A DNA stretch of 64,000 nucleotides, taken from positions 54,425 through 118,424 of the forward strand of contig JBJOMW010000013.1 in NCBI GenBank assembly GCA_046052145.1, written 5' to 3'. The stretch is from Falsiroseomonas sp046052145. Its GTDB lineage: Bacteria > Pseudomonadota > Alphaproteobacteria > Acetobacterales > Acetobacteraceae. Shown in pieces: positions 43,587 to 50,179 of this stretch. Both the position numbers and the translations under genes were made by a program. The notes below the pieces were generated by a model, which saw only the letters and a program-made list of their open reading frames with translations, was not told where the DNA came from and did not search any database. Position 1 is the first letter of the stretch; every line of letters starts with the position of its first letter.

Positions 43587-45064
43587 GCGCGGATCCCCGG
43601 AACCGCCGTGAATTTGGCGGCGCGCTCGATGGCAGCGCCGACCGCGAAGCAGGCTTCCTCGTCGAAAGGTTTTCCCACGATCTGCAAGCCGAGCGGCAGG
43701 CCCTGCGCATCCAGCCCCGCCGGCACCGCGAGGCCCGGCAGGCCTGCGAGGTTCGCGGTCACGGTGAAGACGTCGTTGAGGTACATCGTCACCGGGTCGT
43801 CCTGCTTCTCGTCCATGCCGAAGGCAGCCGTCGGCGTCGCCGGCGTGACGATGGCGTCGCACCGGGCCCAGGCCTGCTCGAAGTCGCGGCGGATCAGCGC
43901 GCGCACCTTCTGCGCCTTCAGGTAATAGGCGTCGTAGTAGCCTGCGCTCAGCACATAGGTGCCGATCATGATGCGCCGGCGCACCTCCTGCCCGAAGCCC
44001 TTCGCACGCGTGCGTTCGTAGAGGTCACGCAGGTCGGAGTTCTGCGCCGTCTCGCGCAGGCCGAAGCGCACGCCGTCATAGCGCGCGAGGTTGGACGATG
44101 CCTCGGCGGGTGCGACCACATAATAGGTCGGCAGCGCGTATTTCGTGTGCGGCAGGCTGATCTCGACCGTCTCCGCACCCTGGTCGCGGAGCCATTGCAG
44201 CCCCTGCTCCCACAGCGCCGCGATCTCCGGCGCCATGCCGTCGAGCCGGTATTCGCGCGGCACACCGATGCGCATGCCCTTCACCGACCGCCCGCAGGCG
44301 GCGGCGAAGTCGGGCACCGGCAGGTTGGCGCTGGTCGCGTCCTTCGGATCGAAGCCGGACATGGAGCGCAGCAGGATCGCGCAATCCTCGACGGTGCGCG
44401 CCACAGGCCCCGCCTGATCGAGCGAGGAGGCGAAGGCAACAATGCCGAAGCGCGAGCAGCGCCCATAGGTCGGCTTGATACCCGCAATGCCGCAGAAGGC
44501 CGCGGGCTGGCGGATGGAGCCGCCCGTGTCGGTCGCCGTCGCACCCAGCGCGAGCCGCGCCGCCACCGCCGCCGCCGACCCGCCAGAGGAGCCGCCCGGC
44601 ACCAGCCGCGTCGCGGGGTCGTTCGCGCGGGACCAGGGGTTCTCGACGCCGCCATAGGCGCTGGTCTTGTTCGACGAGCCCATGGCGAATTCGTCGAGGT
44701 TCACCTTGCCGAGGAACACCGCGCCATCGCGCAGCAAATTCGCCGTGACCGTGCTCTCATAGGGCGGCACGAAGCCGCCGAGGATGCGGCTGCCGGCGGT
44801 CGTCTGCGTGCCCGCGGTGCAGAACAGATCCTTGATGGCGATCGGCGCGCCTTCGAGCGGCCCCGCCTTGCCGGCGGCCCGCCGCGCGTCGCTCGCCTTG
44901 GCAGCGTCCAGCGCCTGGTCGGCGGTCACCGTGATGAAGGCGTTCAGCCGCGGATTGAGCTTGGCGATGCCGTCCAGAAACGCCTCGGTCAGCTTGACCG
45001 AGGTCGTCTCGCCGGCGGCGAGCGCGGCGAGCGCGCCCTTCAGGGTGTAATCCGTCGCGCGCAT
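43583..45064 (-). CDS. gatA: Glutamyl-tRNA(Gln) amidotransferase subunit A
   Basis: Amidase-signature glutaminase (493 residues) that supplies ammonia to GatB. The Ser-cisSer-Lys triad is visible: Lys in GAPIAIKDLFC, and the two Ser in VPGGSSGGSAAAVAARLALG and ATDTGGSIRQPAAFCG. Length is normal. ATG 45064 shares one base with the gatC stop codon and the gene overlaps gatB by 4 bases, giving a tight gatC-gatA-gatB operon read leftward. Confidence 0.97.
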   Translation of the reverse strand: MRATDYTLKGALAALAAGETTSVKLTEAFLDGIAKLNPRLNAFITVTADQALDAAKASDARRAAGKAGPLEGAPIAIKDLFCTAGTQTTAGSRILGGFVPPYESTVTANLLRDGAVFLGKVNLDEFAMGSSNKTSAYGGVENPWSRANDPATRLVPGGSSGGSAAAVAARLALGATATDTGGSIRQPAAFCGIAGIKPTYGRCSRFGIVAFASSLDQAGPVARTVEDCAILLRSMSGFDPKDATSANLPVPDFAAACGRSVKGMRIGVPREYRLDGMAPEIAALWEQGLQWLRDQGAETVEISLPHTKYALPTYYVVAPAEASSNLARYDGVRFGLRETAQNSDLRDLYERTRAKGFGQEVRRRIMIGTYVLSAGYYDAYYLKAQKVRALIRRDFEQAWARCDAIVTPATPTAAFGMDEKQDDPVTMYLNDVFTVTANLAGLPGLAVPAGLDAQGLPLGLQIVGKPFDEEACFAVGAAIERAAKFTAVPGIRA

Positions 45065-45360
45065 CACTCGACCACCTTCGGCACGCCGAAATACTCGCCC
45101 ATGCGGTCGGGCGCGTTGCGCAGCACCGCATCCGCCTGGCCGCCATCGGTCACCGCATCCTCGCGCATGCGCATCGCAGGCTGACCTTCGGGGGCGCCGC
45201 CGGCCATGGGCTCGACGCCGTCGGTGTTCACCCCCTGGAGTTGCTCGATCCAACCCAGGATGCCGTTGAGCTCGGCCTGCATCCGGCCGACTTCATCGTC
45301 TTCCAGCCGGATGCGGGCCAGCGAGGCGATGCGCCTCACCGTGGCGGTGTCGAGCGACAT
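45064..45360 (-). CDS. gatC: Asp-tRNA(Asn)/Glu-tRNA(Gln) amidotransferase subunit C
   Basis: Small belt subunit (98 residues) that holds GatA and GatB together. It is recognised from ATVRRIASLARIRLEDDEVG, the helix ELNGILGWIEQLQGVNTDGV and the end RMREDAVTDGG...NAPDRMGEYFGVPKVVE. ATG 45360 gives the usual N-terminus. An in-frame GTG at 45369, with AAGGA 4 bases before it, is a possible alternative that adds three residues. First gene of gatCAB, divergent from ruvX with about 68 bases between. Confidence 0.93.
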   Translation of the reverse strand: MSLDTATVRRIASLARIRLEDDEVGRMQAELNGILGWIEQLQGVNTDGVEPMAGGAPEGQPAMRMREDAVTDGGQADAVLRNAPDRMGEYFGVPKVVE

Positions 45361-45428
45361 GGACTTCACGATATCCTTGAAATTCCAGGGATTTGCCCCG
45401 GCGTGCGGGCGGGACCATAACGGCGGAC

Positions 45429-45920
45429 ATGGCAGTCTTCAACCTGACAGAGCTTCGCGCCGCCCTGCCCCGCGGGGGGCGGCTGATTGGCGTCGATCCC
45501 GGCGCCCGCCAGGTGGGGCTGGCGCTGTCGGATGTCACGCTGACCTTGGCCTCGCCCTATGGGTCGCTGCAGCGGGGCAAGCTCGCGGCCAATGCGGCGG
45601 AGGTCGCGGCGATCGCGCGGAAGGAAGGCGCGGGCGGGCTGGTGGTCGGGCTGCCGCTCGGGATGGATGGCAGCTTCGGCCCCGCAGCCCAGGCGGCGAA
45701 GGATTGGGGCCGGGCGCTCGCGGATGCGGCGGGGCTGCCCGTGGCCTTCTGGGACGAGCGCCTGTCCTCGGCTGCCGTCAACCGCGCCATGATCGAGGCC
45801 GATCTGACGCGCGCCAAACGCGCCAAGGCGGTGGATGCGGCCGCTGCCGCCTACATGCTGCAGGGGGCGCTCGATGCCTCGGCGCCGGACGCGGGGGCAG
45901 GCTGGTCGACTCCCGGGTAG
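45429..45920 (+). CDS. ruvX: Holliday junction resolvase-like YqgF/RuvX, 16S rRNA processing nuclease
   Basis: A 163-residue RNase H-fold nuclease of the YqgF/RuvX family, linked to pre-16S rRNA 5' processing. The first acidic motif is GRLIGVDPGARQVGLALSD, the second GGLVVGLPLGMDGS, then VAFWDERLSSAAVNRAM and the last acidic residue in KAVDAAAAAYMLQGALD. Length is slightly above the usual 140-150 because of the N-terminal lead. ATG 45429 follows the divergent region with gatC. pyrB begins 18 bases after its stop, so ruvX-pyrB-pyrC-plsY is probably one operon. Confidence 0.93.
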   Translation: MAVFNLTELRAALPRGGRLIGVDPGARQVGLALSDVTLTLASPYGSLQRGKLAANAAEVAAIARKEGAGGLVVGLPLGMDGSFGPAAQAAKDWGRALADAAGLPVAFWDERLSSAAVNRAMIEADLTRAKRAKAVDAAAAAYMLQGALDASAPDAGAGWSTPG

Positions 45921-45938
45921 CGGGCCTAAACTCTGCCC

Positions 45939-46874
45939 GTGCCCTATCCCTTCCGACATCTCCTGGCCGTCGAAGGCCTGGAGCCGCCCTATATCGCGGA
46001 GCTGCTCGACCTCGCGGAGAGCTACGCGCTTCTCAATCGCCAGGGGAAGACCCAGCGCGACCTGCTGAAGGGCCGCACGCTGATCAACCTCTTCTTCGAG
46101 GACAGCACCCGCACCCGCACTAGTTTCGAGCTGGCCGGCAAGCGGCTGGGTGCCGACATCGTCAACATGTCGGTCTCGACCAGTTCGGTGAACAAGGGCG
46201 AGACGCTGCTGGACACGGCGGCGACGCTGAACGCGATGCAGACCGATTTGCTGGTGGTGCGCCACGGCCAGTCCGGCGCACCGGCGCTGCTGGCGCAGAA
46301 GGTGGATGCAGCGGTGATCAATGCCGGCGACGGCACGCATGAACACCCGACCCAGGCACTGCTGGATGCGCTGACCATCCGCCGCCGCAAGGGTCGGCTG
46401 GAGGGGCTGACGGTCGCGATCTGCGGCGACGTGCTGCATTCGCGCGTGGCCCGTTCCAACATCCACCTGCTGCTGACCATGAATGCCCGCGTGCGCATCG
46501 TCGGCCCGCCGACGCTGATCCCGGCGGAAGCCGCGCGCCTTGGCGTCGAGGTGCATCATTCGATGAAGACAGGCCTCGCGGACGCCGATGTCGTGATGAT
46601 GCTGCGGCTGCAGAAGGAACGCATGACGGGCGGCCTGGTGCCGAGCGCGCGCGAGTTCTTCCGCTTCTACGGCCTCGATGCGGAGAAGTTGGCCGTGGCG
46701 AAGCCCGATGCGATCGTCATGCATCCCGGCCCGATGAACCGCGGCGTCGAGATTGACAGCGCGGTCGCCGACGACCCGGTCCGCAGCGTGATCGGGGAAC
46801 AGGTGGAGATGGGGGTCGCGGTGCGCATGGCCGTGCTCGACCTGCTCTCGCGCAACCTGCGGCGGAACGCATGA
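45939..46874 (+). CDS. pyrB: Aspartate carbamoyltransferase catalytic subunit
   Basis: Catalyses the first committed step of pyrimidine synthesis. At 311 residues it carries the carbamoyl-phosphate motif FFEDSTRTRTSFELAG, the loop VSTSSVNKGETLLDT, the HPTQALLD motif and the aspartate-site region GPMNRGVEIDS. The start is GTG 45939; there is no in-frame ATG nearby and no good ribosome binding site. It overlaps the next gene by 4 bases. No regulatory pyrI is present, and the next gene is an inactive dihydroorotase homologue, as in the PyrB-PyrC' complexes of Pseudomonas. Confidence 0.97.
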   Translation: MPYPFRHLLAVEGLEPPYIAELLDLAESYALLNRQGKTQRDLLKGRTLINLFFEDSTRTRTSFELAGKRLGADIVNMSVSTSSVNKGETLLDTAATLNAMQTDLLVVRHGQSGAPALLAQKVDAAVINAGDGTHEHPTQALLDALTIRRRKGRLEGLTVAICGDVLHSRVARSNIHLLLTMNARVRIVGPPTLIPAEAARLGVEVHHSMKTGLADADVVMMLRLQKERMTGGLVPSAREFFRFYGLDAEKLAVAKPDAIVMHPGPMNRGVEIDSAVADDPVRSVIGEQVEMGVAVRMAVLDLLSRNLRRNA

Positions 46875-48145
46875 GCCTCGTTCATATCGTCAACGCCCGA
46901 CTGCTGGACCCGGCCAGCGGCCTCGACGCGCCGGGCGCGCTGCTGGTGCGGGACGGCATCATCGCGGATCACGGCGCCAACCTCGGTACCCCCGAAGGCG
47001 CCACGGTGGTGGATGCCGGTGGCGCCTGCCTCGCGCCGGGCCTAGTGGATATGCGCGCCGCCATCGGCGAGCCGGGGATGGAGCATCGCGAGACCATCGC
47101 CTCCGCCGCGCTTGCGGCCGTGGCGGGCGGGATCACCACGCTCTGCACCCTGCCCGACACCGACCCGGCGCTGGATGATCCGGCCCTTATCTCCTTCGTG
47201 ATCCGCAAGGGTGAGGCGACAGGCTGCGTCACCATCCTGCCCTATGGCGCCGCGACCGCCGGCTGCGCGGGCAAGGAGATGAGCGAGTTCGGCCTGCTGA
47301 AGGAAGCCGGCGCCGTCGCCTTCACCGACGGCCGGCACGCCATCGGCAATGCGCGCACCATGCGTCTTGCGCTGTCCTATGCGCGGGCCTTCGGCAGCTT
47401 CGTCGTGCAGCACCCGGAGGAACCGGCGCTGGCCAATGGCGGCGCGGCCACGGAAGGCGAGCGCGCCACCCGCATGGGCCTGCCTGGCATCCCGCCCGCA
47501 GCGGAGGCGATGCTGGTGGCCCGCGACATCGCACTCGCCCGCATCACCAAGGGGCATGTGCATTTCGCCCATGTCAGCACCGGCGCCGCGCTCGACCTGA
47601 TCCGCACCGCGAAGGCGGAAGGCCTCGCCGTTACCTGCGACACTGCGCCGCCCTATTTCGACCTTAACGAGACGGCGATCGGCGAATATCGCACCTATGC
47701 GAAGCTCTCGCCCCCGCTGCGCGACGAGGCCGACCGGCTGGCGGTGATCGCGGCGCTCAAGGACGGCACGATCGATGCCATCGCCTCCGATCACCAGCCG
47801 CGCGATGCCGATGACAAGCGCCTGCCCTTTGCCCAGGCCGAGGCGGGCGGCGCCGGGCTCGCGACGCTGCTGGCCGTGACGCTGGCCCGCGTCCATGGCG
47901 GTGACCTCACGCTGCTGCAGGCGCTCGATTTGCTGACCGCGCGGCCCGCGAAGCTGCTCGGGATCGAGGCCGGCACGCTCCGAAAAGGCGCGCCCGCCGA
48001 CCTCGTGCTGTTCCACCCCGAGCGCGGCTGGCGCGTGGAAGCCGGGAAGCTGCCGGGCAAGGCGCAGAACACCCCCTTCGACGGCCGTGCTCTGGAGGGC
48101 AAGGTGCTGGGCACCTGGAAGAACGGCAGGCGGGTTTTCGGGTGA
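46871..48145 (+). CDS. pyrX: Dihydroorotase-like protein, metal site lost (PyrC'/PyrX type)
   Basis: A 424-residue class I dihydroorotase homologue. Where active enzymes read DxHxH, this protein reads GLVDMRAAIGEPG with Arg62 and Ala64 in place of both His, so the binuclear zinc site cannot form in the normal way. The later parts FAHVSTGAALDL and IASDHQPRD are kept. Such inactive partners are known to be required for PyrB assembly in Pseudomonas (PyrC'). It overlaps pyrB by 4 bases, which supports a structural role in the same complex. The active dihydroorotase should be encoded elsewhere. Confidence 0.9.
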   Translation: MSLVHIVNARLLDPASGLDAPGALLVRDGIIADHGANLGTPEGATVVDAGGACLAPGLVDMRAAIGEPGMEHRETIASAALAAVAGGITTLCTLPDTDPALDDPALISFVIRKGEATGCVTILPYGAATAGCAGKEMSEFGLLKEAGAVAFTDGRHAIGNARTMRLALSYARAFGSFVVQHPEEPALANGGAATEGERATRMGLPGIPPAAEAMLVARDIALARITKGHVHFAHVSTGAALDLIRTAKAEGLAVTCDTAPPYFDLNETAIGEYRTYAKLSPPLRDEADRLAVIAALKDGTIDAIASDHQPRDADDKRLPFAQAEAGGAGLATLLAVTLARVHGGDLTLLQALDLLTARPAKLLGIEAGTLRKGAPADLVLFHPERGWRVEAGKLPGKAQNTPFDGRALEGKVLGTWKNGRRVFG

Positions 48146-48732
48146 TGTCCCTGATCCTGGCCGCGCTGCTCGGCTACCTGCTCGGCTCTGTCCCCTACGG
48201 CCTGATCCTGACCAAGGCAGCGGGGCTTGGCGACATCCGCGCCATCGGCTCGGGCAATATCGGCGCGACGAATGTGCTGCGGACGGGCAACAAGCCGCTC
48301 GCCGCCGCGACGCTCGCGCTGGATGTGCTGAAGGGCGCGGCCGCGCTGCTGATCGCGCGCTGGGCCTGGGGCGAGGAGGCCGCGCTGGTCGCCGGCGTCG
48401 CCGCCATGGCCGGCCACATCTTCCCCGTCTGGCTCGGTTTTCGGGGCGGCAAGGGGGTGGCGACCGCGGCGGGCGTGATGCTTGCGGCGCAATGGTGGCT
48501 CGGGCTGGCGACGCTGTTGGTCTGGGCCGCGGTCTTCGCGGCCACCCGCATCTCCTCGGCTGGCGCGCTTGCGGCCTGCGCAGCGGCTCCGATCATCGCG
48601 CTGGTCGCGGGGGAATGGCCGCTCGCGGCCTTCGCTGCCGGCCTCGCGGCGCTGATCGCCTGGCGCCACAAGGCGAATATCGAGCGCCTGCTGGCCGGCA
48701 CCGAGCCGCGCGTGGGCGCGAAGAAGGGCTGA
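48145..48732 (+). CDS. plsY: Glycerol-3-phosphate acyltransferase PlsY
   Basis: Inner-membrane enzyme (195 residues) that transfers an acyl group from acyl-phosphate to glycerol-3-phosphate, starting phospholipid synthesis. The conserved motifs are GYLLGSVPYGLIL, DIRAIGSGNIGATNVLRTG, and GHIFPVWLGFRGGKGVATAAG. About five membrane segments are present. ATG 48145 shares one base with the upstream stop; GTG 48142 is an alternative that adds one residue. It is last in the ruvX-pyrB-pyrX-plsY run and is followed by two palindromic repeats. Confidence 0.96.
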   Translation: MSLILAALLGYLLGSVPYGLILTKAAGLGDIRAIGSGNIGATNVLRTGNKPLAAATLALDVLKGAAALLIARWAWGEEAALVAGVAAMAGHIFPVWLGFRGGKGVATAAGVMLAAQWWLGLATLLVWAAVFAATRISSAGALAACAAAPIIALVAGEWPLAAFAAGLAALIAWRHKANIERLLAGTEPRVGAKKG

Positions 48733-48752
48733 GGCGCGGGCGCTCTCGCTCT

Positions 48753-48780
48753 CCCTCTCCCCCACTTATGGGGGAGAGGG
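48753..48780. repeat. Palindromic repeat, first of an inverted pair after plsY
   Basis: A 12-base perfect stem (CCCTCTCCCCCA paired with TGGGGGAGAGGG) and a 4-base loop, followed by TCGGGGTGAGGGGG. With the element at 48847 it forms a head-to-head pair in which the flanking TCGGGGTGAGGG and CCCTCACCCAA also face each other. Confidence 0.8.
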
Positions 48781-48846
48781 TCGGGGTGAGGGGGACGGGC
48801 AAGACGGTCAGGGGGTTTGCGACATTGCGGCGCCCCCCTCACCCAA

Positions 48847-48873
48847 CCCTCTCCCCCCGTCGGGGGGAGAGGG
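48847..48873. repeat. Palindromic repeat, second of the inverted pair before dprA
   Basis: A 13-base stem (CCCTCTCCCCCCG with its complement) around a single central base, realistically a 12-base stem with a GTC loop, preceded by CCCCTCACCCAA. Same family as the other GGGAGAGGG elements. The rest of the 230-base plsY-dprA gap holds no gene. Confidence 0.8.
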
Positions 48874-48962
48874 CTAGCAGGCGCCACGCGCTCGGGTGTG
48901 GCGAAATAGAATTCGCAACTTTAGGTTGCGCGCCGCCCTCGGACCGTGATGCGCTCGCCGGG

Positions 48963-50132
48963 ATGGACCATCGGGATGCGACACCGGATCTGCTGGGGCT
49001 GGTCGAGGCGGCGCCGCGCGACCTGACGCCAGCCGAATCCCTAGCCCGGCTGCGCCTCGCGCGCAGCGAGGGCGTCGGTCCCACCACCTTCCGGCGCCTG
49101 ATCGAGCGCCATGGCAGCGCCACCGCGGCGCTCGCCGCCCTGCCGCGCCTCGCGGCCGCGACCGGTCGCACCCTCACCCCCTGCCCGCCCGAGGCCGCCG
49201 CGCGGGAGATGGAGGCGCTAGCGCGCCTCGGCGGCAGCTGGCTGCATCTAGGCGCGCCGGGCTACCCGCCGCTGCTGGCGCTGACCGAGGACGCACCCTC
49301 GGTGCTGGCGCTGCTCGGCGATGCCAGCGTGCTGGGGCGCCGGCAGGTCGGCGTGGTCGGCGCGCGCGCCGCCTCCGCTGCTGGGCGCCGCATGGCGGAG
49401 GAGCTGGCGGCGGGGCTCACCACGGGCGGCATCGTCGTCACCTCCGGCCTCGCGCGTGGGGTGGATGCGGCGGCGCATGCGGGTGCACTCAACGCGCAGG
49501 GGCGGACCATCGCCGTGGTCGCGGGTGGCCTGGATGTGCCCTACCCGGCTGAGAACGCGCCGCTGCAGGCGCGCATCGCAGCGGAAGGCGGCGCGGTGGT
49601 GGCAGAGGCGCCGCTCGGCACCGCGCCGCTCGCCCGCCACTTCCCGCGCCGGAACCGGATCGTGGCGGGGATGGTACTCGGCGTCGTCGTGGTGGAGGCG
49701 GCGCAGCGCTCCGGCAGCCTCATCACCGCGCGTCTCGCGCTGGAAGCCGGGCGGGAGGTCTTCGCCGTCCCCGGCAGCCCGCTCGATCCCCGCGCCCGCG
49801 GCGGCAACGACCTGATCCGCCAGGGCGCGCATCTGGTGGAGAGCGCCGAGGATGTGCTCGCCCACCTCCCCCACAGCCCGCGGGCCACCCCCCTGTTCCA
49901 GAGTCGGTCCGATCCGCCCGAGGCCCCTGCGGCGGAGGAGGCGCCGGAGCCGCCCCCGGGCAGCACCGGCCAAGTCCTTGAGATGATTGGCTCCACACCA
50001 GTAGGCGTTGACGATCTCGCCCGGCGCTGCCACCTCTCGACGCCTGTCGTGCGGGCGATGCTGCTGGATCTCGAGCTTTCGGGGCTGGTGGAGTCGCTGC
50101 CCGGCGACCGTGTCGTGCGGGCTTTGCGCTGA
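48963..50132 (+). CDS. dprA: DNA processing protein DprA
   Basis: A 389-residue protein that binds incoming single-stranded DNA and loads RecA during natural transformation. The Rossmann-like core is clear: VGVVGARAASAAGRRMAEEL, SGLARGVDAAAHAGAL, GGLDVPYPAENAPL, FPRRNRIVAGM and QRSGSLITARLALEAGREVF. A C-terminal winged helix (VDDLARRCHLSTPVVRAMLL) follows a Pro/Glu-rich linker. ATG 48963 is the first ATG in frame after the repeat pair; the open frame upstream is a translation of the repeats. No clear ribosome binding site. topA follows after 47 bases. Confidence 0.93.
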   Translation: MDHRDATPDLLGLVEAAPRDLTPAESLARLRLARSEGVGPTTFRRLIERHGSATAALAALPRLAAATGRTLTPCPPEAAAREMEALARLGGSWLHLGAPGYPPLLALTEDAPSVLALLGDASVLGRRQVGVVGARAASAAGRRMAEELAAGLTTGGIVVTSGLARGVDAAAHAGALNAQGRTIAVVAGGLDVPYPAENAPLQARIAAEGGAVVAEAPLGTAPLARHFPRRNRIVAGMVLGVVVVEAAQRSGSLITARLALEAGREVFAVPGSPLDPRARGGNDLIRQGAHLVESAEDVLAHLPHSPRATPLFQSRSDPPEAPAAEEAPEPPPGSTGQVLEMIGSTPVGVDDLARRCHLSTPVVRAMLLDLELSGLVESLPGDRVVRALR

Positions 50133-50179
50133 GGCGCAAGGCGGCCGCCGCGGCCAGAAACAGGGCGAACCAGCAGCAC

